Part shown: in pieces, positions 52,914 through 60,430 of the stretch
Numbering within the stretch: the first letter of the stretch is position 1
How the letters are laid out: each line of letters starts with the position of its first letter
Source: Streptomyces sp. TS71-3
GTDB lineage: Bacteria; Actinomycetota; Actinomycetes; Streptomycetales; Streptomycetaceae
Reading direction: 5' to 3'
Assembly: GCF_018327685.1 (NCBI RefSeq)
Contig: NZ_BNEL01000003.1
Span: forward strand, 992,001-1,056,000
DNA: 64,000 bases
Notes under the pieces: model-generated
Told to the model about the DNA's origin: nothing
The model's database searches: none
Seen by the model: the letters and a program-made list of their open reading frames with translations, nothing else
Program-made: the position numbers and the translations under genes

Positions 52914-53923
52914 TGGCAGACGACCACGACCCCGCTGACGGCAACGGTTCGCCGGAGGACGGCCACGGTTTCTCCGGCGGCGAGGGTCCGTCCGGCGGCA
53001 CGGGTCCGTCCGGCGGCACGGGCTCGCAGGACGGCAAGGGCTCGCAGGACGGGCACGGTCCCGCGGGTGGTTCCGGTGGCTCGGGCGCCTCGGGAAGCTC
53101 CCGGGAACCGGGCTCCCCGGGTGGCCGGGGCGGGGGTGCGTCCGACGACGACCCTCACGCCGACGCCCGCGCCCACGCCCGCGGGCTCCGCGCGCCCGTC
53201 GCCGCGCTGGGCCGGCGCGCTGCGCGGTGGTACGGCGAGGGACCGCTCCAGTTCGTGCTGCTCGTCGCGTCGTTCGTGGTGGCGGCGTACGCGGGCGTGC
53301 GGCTGGTGGGCGGCGCGGACAGCGTCGTCACGCTGGTGGTGTGGTTCGTCGGCGCGGCCCTCATCCACGACCTGGTGCTGGTTCCCCTGTACGGCCTCGC
53401 CGACCGCGCCGTCCAGGCGCTGTTCGCGGCGGGCACGTTCGCCCCGGCCGGCCGCGTCCGCGGGCGTGCGGGCGCGGACATAGGGGAGTCGGGGAGCCGG
53501 AGCCAGGTCCCAGGCGCGGGCGCTGATCAGGCCGATGGCCAGGACCAGGACCCGGGCCAGGACCAGGACCCGGGCCAGGCGGAGGGCGGCGCGGGCCGGA
53601 CCGTGGCCGCGGACCAGGCCGCGGGGCCGGTCCCGGTGGACGCCCTCCTGCGGCGCCGCACCACATGGCTGAACCACGTCCGGGTCCCGGCCCTCCTCTC
53701 CGCCCTCCTCCTGCTCGTGTACTTCCCGCTGATCTCGGGTCAGCGCAGGGAGCACTACGAGTCGGCCACCGCCCTCACCGGCAGCGGCTTCCTGCCGCGC
53801 TGGCTGCTGATCACGGCCGCGCTGTTCGTGCTGTCCGCGCTCTGGCTGGCGGTACGGGCCGCGGGCAGCCTGCTGGCGCGGCGGCGCAGCGCCACGAAGG
53901 ACCGTCCTTCCGAGGCCCACTGA
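52913..53923 (+). CDS. Membrane protein co-transcribed with the molybdenum oxidoreductase
   Basis: 336 residues. The ATG overlaps the upstream TGA by one base. The head (1-95) is Gly/Ser/Asp-rich with near repeats (GPSGGTGPSGGTGSQDGKGS). It has four membrane helices in two pairs (QFVLLVASFVVAAYAGVRLV and LVVWFVGAALIHDLVLVPLYG; then VPALLSALLLLVYFPLIS and WLLITAALFVLSALWLAV), separated by a Gly/Gln/Asp-rich loop with DQDPGQ repeats. No family known. Its 3' end overlaps the antisense 3' end of the methyltransferase by 169 bp. Confidence 0.78.
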   Translation: MADDHDPADGNGSPEDGHGFSGGEGPSGGTGPSGGTGSQDGKGSQDGHGPAGGSGGSGASGSSREPGSPGGRGGGASDDDPHADARAHARGLRAPVAALGRRAARWYGEGPLQFVLLVASFVVAAYAGVRLVGGADSVVTLVVWFVGAALIHDLVLVPLYGLADRAVQALFAAGTFAPAGRVRGRAGADIGESGSRSQVPGAGADQADGQDQDPGQDQDPGQAEGGAGRTVAADQAAGPVPVDALLRRRTTWLNHVRVPALLSALLLLVYFPLISGQRREHYESATALTGSGFLPRWLLITAALFVLSALWLAVRAAGSLLARRRSATKDRPSEAH

Positions 53924-54627
53924 CGCACCGGGTACCAGCCCAGCGTGCGGGCGTGGCGGAGCAGTGCCGGGGTGCCGACCCGGGCCCAGTCGAACAGGGA
54001 GCCCGCGGCGCCCCGGCCGTCGTCGATGCGGACCCGGGCGCGTTCGTCGACGTCGACGGGCGCGGTCTCGGCGAGCAGCAGCCCGCCGGGCGAGAGCAGG
54101 GCGCCGACGCGGCGGATCAGGGCGAGCGGATCGCCGCCGATGCCGATGTTGCCGTCGATCAGCAGGGCGGTGTCCCAGCGGCCCTCGGCGGGCAGCGGAT
54201 CGAAGACGGAACGCACCAGGGCCTGCCCGCCGAGCCGCCTCGTGTGGGCGACGGCCGCCTCGTTGACGTCGATGCCGAGCACGAGGTGCCCGCGCGCCGC
54301 CAGCTCCGCGACCAGCCGGCCGGGGCCGCAGCCGATGTCGAGCACGGCGCCCCGGCACTCCCGCAGCGCGGACAGGTCGGCCGCGTCGGGCCCGGCGCAC
54401 CAGCGCTCCACCTCAAGCGGGAGCAGCCAGCCGTCCGGCCGCCGCAGGAAGAGCGGCCCGCGCCCGCTGCGCAGCGCCTCCGCGTACGGATCGACCATCC
54501 GGGCGGACCAGGGCACCTGCTCCGCCGTCCACCCTGCCCCGGCCTGGCCCGCGCGGGCCAGGCCCGCGGTACGCGCCACGGGGGCCGTGCTCCCGGCCGG
54601 CCGCTGCCCGCCCCGGGCCGCGCTCAC
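53755..54627 (-). CDS. Class I SAM-dependent methyltransferase
   Basis: 290 residues. GTG 54627 overlaps the upstream TGA (GTGA), giving coupled translation. SAM-binding motif I is LDIGCGPGRLVAELAARG; motif II region is LLIDGNIGIGGDPLALI and LLLAETAPVD. The reading continues past the usual family end (SFVALRRR) by about 40 residues of Ser/Ala/Arg-rich sequence, overlapping the 3' end of the convergent gene. In the operon it follows a GT2 glycosyltransferase and a DUF2064 protein. The substrate is likely a small sugar-like or lipid intermediate, but the sequence does not say. Confidence 0.82.
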   Translation of the reverse strand: MSAARGGQRPAGSTAPVARTAGLARAGQAGAGWTAEQVPWSARMVDPYAEALRSGRGPLFLRRPDGWLLPLEVERWCAGPDAADLSALRECRGAVLDIGCGPGRLVAELAARGHLVLGIDVNEAAVAHTRRLGGQALVRSVFDPLPAEGRWDTALLIDGNIGIGGDPLALIRRVGALLSPGGLLLAETAPVDVDERARVRIDDGRGAAGSLFDWARVGTPALLRHARTLGWYPVRQWASEGRSFVALRRRASRLPAARTASQSADSTNSAAVISSQRGRKPLPVRAVADS

Positions 54628-55373
54628 CGGGCGCCGGTCCGGGTGAGGCCGGCCAGGGCGGCGGCGAAACGGGTGGCGGGGGCGTCCGCGGCGACCCTCT
54701 CGGCGTCGTCCGGGGTGTCCACGTCGCGCAGCAGGGGCAGGTCCCGCACCCGCAGCCCCGCGGAGGTCAGCCGGGCGCGCTGGGCGGCGCCGGTGCCGGC
54801 GGTGGACATGGGGACGCCGCGCAGCAGCGCGGGGTCGGGGGCGGCGAGGCCGAGCGCCCAGAAGCCGCCGTCCTCCGCCGGCCCGAACCACGCGTCGCAG
54901 TCCAGCCACGCCCGCGCGCCGAGTGCGGGCGCCAGCAGGGCGGGCGTGAGCTGCGGGGTGTCCATGCCGACCAGGAGCGCGGGGCCCGTGCACTGCCCGA
55001 AGGCCGCGGCGAGCCGCTCGTCGAGCCCGCCCGCCACCTGGGGGATCACCTCCATGCCGGGCGGCAGCCAGGGGCCGGGCTCACCGTCCAGCACGAGCAC
55101 CCGGCGGCGCGCGGGGACGGCCAGCACGGTGTCCAGGGTGTCGGCGAGCGAGGCCGCGGCGAGTTGGGCGGCCTCCTCGGGGGTGAACCGGGGGGTGAGC
55201 CGGGTCTTCACCCGCCCGGGCCGGGGTTCCTTCGCGATGACCAGCACGGTGGTGCCGCCGGGGCGGCCGGTCGGGGCCGCCGCCGCCGCGCGCGGACCGG
55301 TGCGCGTGCCCGTCTCCGTGCGCGTGCCCGGGTCCGTCTCCGCGCCCGGGCCGCGGTTCTGCCGGGCGCTCAT
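54624..55373 (-). CDS. DUF2064 (TIGR04282-type) nucleotidyl/glycosyl transferase-like protein
   Basis: 249 residues, coupled to both neighbours (ATGA with the GT2 gene, GTGA with the methyltransferase). After a Thr/Gly/Arg-rich leader, the GT-A-like fold shows VLVIAKEPRPGRVKTRLTPRFTPEEA, GPALLVGMDTPQLTP with the DxD-like Asp, and CDAWFGPAEDGGFWALG. The family is named for arsenosugar biosynthesis in some databases. That link is not supported here, since no arsenic methyltransferase is seen. It probably uses a nucleotide-activated substrate. Confidence 0.85.
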   Translation of the reverse strand: MSARQNRGPGAETDPGTRTETGTRTGPRAAAAAPTGRPGGTTVLVIAKEPRPGRVKTRLTPRFTPEEAAQLAAASLADTLDTVLAVPARRRVLVLDGEPGPWLPPGMEVIPQVAGGLDERLAAAFGQCTGPALLVGMDTPQLTPALLAPALGARAWLDCDAWFGPAEDGGFWALGLAAPDPALLRGVPMSTAGTGAAQRARLTSAGLRVRDLPLLRDVDTPDDAERVAADAPATRFAAALAGLTRTGAR

Positions 55374-56200
55374 GCGGTGGGGGTTTCTGTGCGGGGGGAG
55401 GCTTCTGCGTTGGCGGCGGCCGTGGTGCCGGGGACGGCCTGGTGCCCGCGGCCGTGCCCCGGGCCCGCCGGCTCCCGCAGGACCTTGCGCATGTCGCGCA
55501 CCGCGTGCCAGGTGCCCCGCCAGGTGCCGGTGACCTTGGACTTCCCGGTGCGGGGGAGGTACGGCACGTCGTGCTCGGCGATCCGCCAGCCCGCGTCAGC
55601 GGCGCGCACGACCATCTGGAGGGGGTAGCCGCTGCGCCGGTCGGTGAGGTCCAGGTCGAGGAGTGCGGTGCGCCGGGCGGCGCGCATCGGGCCGAGGTCG
55701 TGCAGCCGCACGCCGGTGCGCCGGCGCAGCATGCGCGCCAGCGCGAAGTTGCCGGCGCGCGCGTGGGGCGGCCACGCGTCCCGCCGCTGCGGCCTCCTGC
55801 GGCCGAGCACCAGATCCGACTGACCCGCCGTCACCTCCCGGACGAACGGGGCCAGCAGCCCCGGGTCCATCGACGCGTCGCAGTCGCAGAAGCAGACGAT
55901 GTCCGCGGTGGCGGCGGTCAGGCCCGCGTGGCAGGCGGCTCCGAAACCGCGCCGCGCCTCGTGCACGACGGTGGCCCCGAGTGTCCGGGCCACTTCGGCG
56001 GAGCCGTCCGTGGAACCGTTGTCCACGACGATCGCGCGCCATCCGGCGGGAACGCGGGAGAGCACCCACGGCAGCGCCTCGGACTCGTCGAGGCAGGGGA
56101 GGACGACGTCGACGGCGGGTGCGCCGCCGGGGTCCGGTACCGCCGACGGGTCCGAGGGAGCCGAAGGGGCCGGGTGGGGTAGGGGATCTGAGGGAGTCAC
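55370..56200 (-). CDS. GT2 glycosyltransferase
   Basis: 276 residues from GTG 56200, chosen because TAGGGT lies 7 nt upstream (leaderless pattern); a GTG at 56209 is the alternative. The GT-A domain has VDVVLPCLDESEALPWVL, VVDNGSTDGSAEVA, CFCDCDASMDPG (the DxD equivalent), and ends with KSKVTGTWRGTWHAVRDM. It resembles dolichol-phosphate mannosyltransferase-type GT2 enzymes without membrane helices. First gene of the GT2-DUF2064-methyltransferase operon, convergent to the Mo oxidoreductase operon. Confidence 0.88.
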   Translation of the reverse strand: MTPSDPLPHPAPSAPSDPSAVPDPGGAPAVDVVLPCLDESEALPWVLSRVPAGWRAIVVDNGSTDGSAEVARTLGATVVHEARRGFGAACHAGLTAATADIVCFCDCDASMDPGLLAPFVREVTAGQSDLVLGRRRPQRRDAWPPHARAGNFALARMLRRRTGVRLHDLGPMRAARRTALLDLDLTDRRSGYPLQMVVRAADAGWRIAEHDVPYLPRTGKSKVTGTWRGTWHAVRDMRKVLREPAGPGHGRGHQAVPGTTAAANAEASPRTETPTA

Positions 56201-56229
56201 GCCCCTCACCCTACGGACGCAATTCGGGC

Positions 56230-56412
56230 AAATCGGGTGGCGACGCCTTACGAAACTCGGACGTCCGCGGGCGGCCGCGCCGGCCCGCGGCGACCCCCGC
56301 CGACGTGCCGGGCGTAAGTCCTCGTACTGGACGTACTTGGGCTTGCGCCCGGTGCGGCGAGAGGGCGTGCATGGCGTCGCGCGGCAGACGGGAGTTTGAC
56401 GACAGGCCCTAG
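56230..56412. mobile_element. IS-end or MITE remnant next to the SnoaL-like gene
   Basis: Read on the minus strand from CTAG (56409-56412): GGGCCTGTCGTCAAACTCCC, then GCGCGACGCCATGCACGCC and AGTACGTCCAGTACGAGGA (56319-56337 in plus coordinates). The last matches 17 of 18 bases of the MITE interior at 29094-29111. The end sequence resembles IS ends I recall from streptomycetes. No second terminal repeat is found near 56210-56250, so it is a decayed or one-ended copy. As at 29182, the TAG stop of the adjoining gene lies in CTAG. Confidence 0.5.
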
Positions 56413-56873
56413 TGGTGGGCGTTCGGGTCGAAGCCCTCGGGGGCCTGGTCGAGGAAGCCGCTGATCGTGGCGATGCGGCCGTCCGGGGCGAAGACGATGA
56501 CCTCGGTGCCGGTGGCGAACGGCTCCCTGCCGCCCGCGTCGAGCTGCCACAGCAGGCGTGCGCGGCCGTGGTGGACCTCCGGGTCCCGCCGGGCGCGGAA
56601 GGCGTAGGCGCCCATGTGCTCGGCGAACTGGTCGCGGAAGCCGATCAGGGCGGGCGAGCCGCTGAGGGCGCCGATCACCGCGTGGTACTGGACGTCGTCG
56701 CTGAACACCTCGGACGCGAGGCGCCGCTGCTCCTCGGCGTCCGCCGTGTTCCAGAACCGCAGGTAGGCGTCGATGGTCTCCCGCTGCCCGGCGTCCGGCG
56801 CCTCGGCGGCACCTGCGGCACCTGCGGCACCTGCGGCACCTGCGGCACCTGCGGTCTCGGTGGTCTCGGTCAT
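56409..56873 (-). CDS. SnoaL/NTF2-like protein
   Basis: 154 residues. After an N-terminal (GAA)n stretch, the NTF2-like fold is apparent: an N-terminal helix (QRETIDAYLRFWNTAD), FSDDVQYHAVIGALSGSPALIGFRDQF and the C-terminal strands with EVIVFAPDGRIATISGFLDQA. Members are small-molecule binding proteins or isomerases/hydrolases; no specific active site is visible. Divergent from an MmyB-type regulator across a strong dyad. Its stop codon lies in the CTAG of a mobile-element remnant. Confidence 0.85.
   Translation of the reverse strand: MTETTETAGAAGAAGAAGAAGAAEAPDAGQRETIDAYLRFWNTADAEEQRRLASEVFSDDVQYHAVIGALSGSPALIGFRDQFAEHMGAYAFRARRDPEVHHGRARLLWQLDAGGREPFATGTEVIVFAPDGRIATISGFLDQAPEGFDPNAHH
56808..56852. 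repeat. 9-bp coding repeat (GGCACCTGC), five copies
   Basis: Five exact units encode the (AGA)n head of the minus-strand SnoaL-like protein. Confidence 0.85.
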
Positions 56874-56953
56874 GGTCGGCTCCGTCTCCGTGTCGTCGGT
56901 GCGGCGCGGTGCGTCCGCACCGAGACTGTGCGGCCCGCGGCCACCGGGCGTCG

Positions 56954-57002
56954 ATGACCCCCGAGGTCATTGCCGGGCGTACCGAGGATCGGCCACCCTC
57001 GG
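56954..57002. promoter_or_regulatory. Two dyads between SnoaL-like gene and XRE regulator
   Basis: ATGACC-CCCGA-GGTCAT (56954-56970) is a perfect 17-bp dyad; CCGAGG (56982-56987) with CCTCGG (56997-57002) is a second, weaker one 37 bp away on centre. Both lie in the 168-bp divergent intergenic region. The first is a good candidate operator for the MmyB-type regulator and would sit over both promoters. Confidence 0.6.
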
Positions 57003-57041
57003 AGCATGGCCGGTACGGGGAGCGCGATCGGTGGGGGGAAC

Positions 57042-57899
57042 ATGGCGGGTACGGGGAACAGAGCCGTGACGGCGACTACTGCCGCCACGGAAACCACAGC
57101 CGTCAGGCGGAACACGCTCACCACGACGCGGACGGAACCGGTCGGATCGCTGGTGCGACGCTGGCGAACCCGCCGCCGCCGTTCGCAGATGGACGTCGCG
57201 CTCGCGGCCAACCTCTCCACCCGGCACCTGAGCTGCATCGAGACCGGGCGCGCCACCCCGAGCCGGAACATGATCGAGCGGCTCTGCGACGAGCTCGACG
57301 TGCCACTGCGCGAGCGCAACGCCCTGTACCTGGCCGCGGGCTACGCGCCGGTGCACGGCGAACGCCCGCTCGCCGACCTCGGCGCGGCCCGCGCCGCCGT
57401 GACGGCCGTGCTCGCCGGCCACGAGCCCAGCCCGGCACTCGCGGTCAACGCCCGGTGGGAACTGCTCGCCGCGAACCGCGCCGCGACGTTCTTCCTGGCG
57501 GACCTCCCGCCCGCACTGTGCGACCCGCCGATGAACGTGCTCAGGGCCACCCTGCACCCCGACGGCCTGTCCCGGCGGATCCGGAACCTCACCCAGTGGC
57601 GCGCACACGTCCGCCGCCGCGTCGGCCGCCAACTCGCCCGCACGGCAGCGGAGGGCCTGGCGGACCTGCTGTCCGAGATCGAGTCCTACCCGGCCCCCGA
57701 GGACCACATCGAGAAGGACCCGACCACGGACCTGGTCGTCCCCCTCCTCCTCTCCACGGACCACGGCGACCTCAGCCTCCTCTACACCACCACGGTCTTC
57801 GGCTCCCCCCGAGACGTGACCCTGGACGAAATAGCGATAGAAACCTTCTTCCCGGCAGACACCCGCACGGCGGACCTGCTCCGATCCATGACCGGGTGA
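57042..57899 (+). CDS. XRE-family regulator with MmyB-like ligand domain
   Basis: 285 residues from ATG 57042, which has GGGGGGA just upstream; an ATG at 57006 has poor spacing. The HTH (about 35-95) is SLVRRWRTRRRRSQMDVALAANLSTRHLSCIETGRATPS. The C-terminal domain from about 110 (NARWELLAANRAATFFL, HPDGLSRRIRNLTQW, LSLLYTTTVFGSPRDVTLDEIAIETFFPAD-like order) is the MmyB-like fatty-acid-binding domain. Such regulators usually repress a divergent oxidoreductase or SnoaL-type gene, here at 56409-56873. Confidence 0.9.
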   Translation: MAGTGNRAVTATTAATETTAVRRNTLTTTRTEPVGSLVRRWRTRRRRSQMDVALAANLSTRHLSCIETGRATPSRNMIERLCDELDVPLRERNALYLAAGYAPVHGERPLADLGAARAAVTAVLAGHEPSPALAVNARWELLAANRAATFFLADLPPALCDPPMNVLRATLHPDGLSRRIRNLTQWRAHVRRRVGRQLARTAAEGLADLLSEIESYPAPEDHIEKDPTTDLVVPLLLSTDHGDLSLLYTTTVFGSPRDVTLDEIAIETFFPADTRTADLLRSMTG

Positions 57900-58411
57900 A
57901 GGGGCGAGGCAACGGCGCCCGACAAGGGGCGCGGGGAACTGCGCGAGAAGCCCCACGCACCTGAGCTGGAAGGAGAACAGCGAGGGCCGGGCCTCCGACA
58001 GGGGCGCGGGGAACTGCGCGAAGTCCCCCACCGGCCTGAGGTGGAAGGAAGCGAGCAGGGGAAGGCCGCTGATAAGGGGCGCGGGGAACTGCGCAAAGAG
58101 GCCCCACCGGCCTGAGGTGGAAGGAAGCGAGCAGGGGAAGGCCGCTGATAAGGGGCGCGGGGAACTGCGCAAAAAAGGCCCACCGCCCCGAGGTGGAAGG
58201 AACCGAGCAAGGGCAGGACGGCAAAAGGGGCGCGGGGAACCGCGCAAATGGCCCCACCGCCCCGAGGTGCCCGCACAGGCCGCCCCACCGGAACGAGGCA
58301 CCCCGGCCACCCCGGAAACGCCGCCCCCACTTTCTTACGAATCGCGGACATCACCCCCGCACCCCCTCCGGCCCCCCACCCCTGACCCCCCGGGATGCGA
58401 CGCTGATCCCT
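57900..58411. other. 512-bp gap: five-copy repeat array then AT-poor leader
   Basis: Almost all of 57920-58260 is the 75-bp tandem array. From 58270 to 58411 the sequence is C-rich (CCCACTTTCTTACGAATCGC near 58327) and would hold the two-component promoter; nothing else is recognised. Confidence 0.75.
57925..58245. repeat. Tandem array of the core repeat, 75-bp period, five copies
   Basis: Cores AGGGGCGCGGGGAACTGCGC begin at 57925, 58000, 58075, 58151 and 58226 (periods 75, 75, 76, 75). The spacers share CCCCACCGGCCTGAGGTGGA and AGGAAGCGAGCAGGGGAAGG. Copies 3 and 4 are nearly identical; the last has CCGCGC for CTGCGC. CCACCGGCCTGAGGTGG can form a hairpin in each unit. Confidence 0.9.
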
Positions 58412-59230
58412 ATGCCGTACCCCTCCCTCCCCCCGGACGGTCCCGAGTCGGGGACCCGACCCCCCACCCCGGCTCACCCCGCGTCGCCAGACCGGCCCGT
58501 GTCGTCGGACCGGCCCGCCCGGGTCCTGGTAGTGGACGACGACCCCACAGTCGCCGAGGTGGTCTCCGGCTACCTGGAACGCGCAGGCCACACGGTGGAC
58601 CGCGCCGCCGACGGCCCCACCGCCCTCGCCCAGGCCGCCGCGCACCGCCCCGACCTCGTCGTGCTCGACCTGATGCTGCCGGGCATGGACGGCCTGGAGG
58701 TGTGCCGCCGGTTGCGCGCGGAGGGCCCGGTACCGGTGATCATGCTGACGGCGCGGGGCGACGAGGACGACCGGATCCTCGGCCTGGAAGTGGGCGCGGA
58801 CGACTACGTCACCAAGCCCTTCAGCCCCCGCGAGCTGGTGCTCCGCGTCGAGTCCGTGCTGCGCCGCAGCCGCCTGTCCGCACCCGGTGCCCGCCCGCCC
58901 GGCGGGCAGCTGAGTGCGGCGGGTCTGACCCTCGACCCGGCGGGGCGCCGTGCCACCAAGACCGGTGCCGAACTGGCCCTCACCGTCCGCGAGTTCGACC
59001 TGCTCGCCTTCTTCCTGCGCAACCCCGGCCGGGCGTTCAGCCGGGAGGAGCTGATGCGGGAGGTCTGGGGCTGGGACTTCGGCGACCTCTCCACGGTCAC
59101 CGTGCACGTGCGCCGGCTGCGCGGAAAGGTCGAGGACGATCCGGCCCGGCCCACCCTGATCCAGACGGTCTGGGGCGTCGGCTACCGCATGGACGTCTCC
59201 GGCGAGGCAGGCGGCACCGCGGCGGTCTAG
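58412..59230 (+). CDS. OmpR-type response regulator
   Basis: 272 residues from ATG 58412; no Shine-Dalgarno sequence is evident and GACGCT 7 nt upstream is a weak -10-like match. GTG 58499-58502 region starts are possible. After a Pro-rich head (1-36) the receiver domain has the acidic pocket VVDDDPT, the phosphoacceptor D86 (VVLDLMLPGMDG) and the KPF lysine. The winged-helix effector domain runs about 165-262 (LTVREFDLLAFFLRNPGRAFSREELMREVW, TVTVHVRRLRGKVEDDP). It is followed 52 bp later by its cognate kinase. Confidence 0.9.
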   Translation: MPYPSLPPDGPESGTRPPTPAHPASPDRPVSSDRPARVLVVDDDPTVAEVVSGYLERAGHTVDRAADGPTALAQAAAHRPDLVVLDLMLPGMDGLEVCRRLRAEGPVPVIMLTARGDEDDRILGLEVGADDYVTKPFSPRELVLRVESVLRRSRLSAPGARPPGGQLSAAGLTLDPAGRRATKTGAELALTVREFDLLAFFLRNPGRAFSREELMREVWGWDFGDLSTVTVHVRRLRGKVEDDPARPTLIQTVWGVGYRMDVSGEAGGTAAV

Positions 59231-59282
59231 CGGACCAAGCCCCCGACCAAAAACCGAAGAACCCACCGAAGGACACACCCCC

Positions 59283-60404
59283 GTGTACGACACCCTCCTC
59301 ATCGCGCTCTTCGCCTTCCTGGGCTCCGCCGCCGCGGGACTGCTCGGTGTCGTGGTGCTCCGTGCGCTACGGCGGCGTTCGCTGATGGTGTCGCTGATGG
59401 TGGTCGCCGGGGTCACGGTGTTCGCGATGCTGGCGGGCACGCTGGCGGTGGCCTGGGCGATGTTCCTGTCGGAGCACGACCTCTCGGTGGTGACGACGGT
59501 GGACGCGATGGCCGCCGTCGTCTCGCTCGCCACCGCGCTGCTGCTGGGCCGCTGGGTGGTGGCCAGCGGCCGTGCCCTGGCCGCGGCGACGCGTTCGTTC
59601 GGCGAGGCGGGCAGCTTCGCGGCCCCCGAGGAGCCGGCCACCGCCGAGCTGGCCGACCTCACCCGCGAACTGGAACTCACCAGTGCCCGGCTGGCCGCCT
59701 CCCGGGATCGCGAGCGCGCGCTGGAGACCTCGCGCCGCGAGCTGGTCGCCTGGATCTCGCACGACCTGCGCACCCCGCTCGCCGGGCTGCGGGCCATGTC
59801 GGAGGCGCTGGAGGACGGCGTGGTGGCCGACCCGGACCGCTACCTGCGCCGGATGCGCACCGAGGTGGAACGCCTCAACGACATGGTCGGCGACCTCTTC
59901 GAACTCTCCCGGATCCACGCCGGGACCCTGGCGCTCACACCGTCCCGGATGTCGGTCTACGACCTGGTGGGCGACGCGCTCGCCGGTGCGGACCCGCTGG
60001 CGCGCGAGCACGGCGTGCGGCTGGTGGGGGACGGGATCGAGGCGGTCCCGGTGGAGGTCGACGGCAAGGAGATGAGCAGGGTGCTCGGCAACCTCCTCAT
60101 CAACGCGATCCGCCGCACCCCGGCGGACGGCACGGTGGCCGTGGAGGCGCGGCGGGCCGGGCAGGGCGTGGTGCTGTCGGTCACCGACGGCTGCGGGGGG
60201 ATCCCCGAGGACGACCTGCCGCGCGTCTTCGACACCGGCTGGCGCGGCTCGGACGCCCGGACGCCACCCGCGGGCGCGGGGCTCGGCCTCGCCATCGTGC
60301 GCGGCATCGTGGAGGCCCACCACGGCAAGGCCAGCGTCCGCAACGTCACCGGTGGCTGCCGCTTCGAGGTCACCCTGCCGGCCGCACAGCCGGCGGCGGG
60401 CTGA
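59283..60404 (+). CDS. Sensor histidine kinase
   Basis: 373 residues from GTG 59283, with AAGGA about 9 nt upstream. Two membrane helix pairs near the N-terminus (LIALFAFLGSAAAGLLGVVVL, LMVSLMVVAGVTVFAMLAGTLAVAWAMF, and AMAAVVSLATALLLGRW) leave almost no external domain, so the signal is probably in or near the membrane. HAMP-like linker, then HisKA with H160 (SHDLRTPLAG) and HATPase with the N box (NLLINAIRRTP), VTDGCGGIPEDDLPRVFD and GAGLGLAIV. Partner of the upstream response regulator. Confidence 0.92.
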   Translation: MYDTLLIALFAFLGSAAAGLLGVVVLRALRRRSLMVSLMVVAGVTVFAMLAGTLAVAWAMFLSEHDLSVVTTVDAMAAVVSLATALLLGRWVVASGRALAAATRSFGEAGSFAAPEEPATAELADLTRELELTSARLAASRDRERALETSRRELVAWISHDLRTPLAGLRAMSEALEDGVVADPDRYLRRMRTEVERLNDMVGDLFELSRIHAGTLALTPSRMSVYDLVGDALAGADPLAREHGVRLVGDGIEAVPVEVDGKEMSRVLGNLLINAIRRTPADGTVAVEARRAGQGVVLSVTDGCGGIPEDDLPRVFDTGWRGSDARTPPAGAGLGLAIVRGIVEAHHGKASVRNVTGGCRFEVTLPAAQPAAG

Positions 60405-60430
60405 GGCCCCGGCCCACCCGGAAACCGCCC

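Noticed and set aside
54624..56200. Arsenosugar biosynthesis operon, as the DUF2064 family name suggests
   Set aside because: No arsenic methyltransferase or radical-SAM partner is present in the window; the name alone is not evidence.
47685..58245. The 71-bp and 75-bp arrays as CRISPR arrays
   Set aside because: Spacers are repeated rather than unique, the common core is only 20 bp, no cas gene is present, and the same core occurs singly in many gaps.
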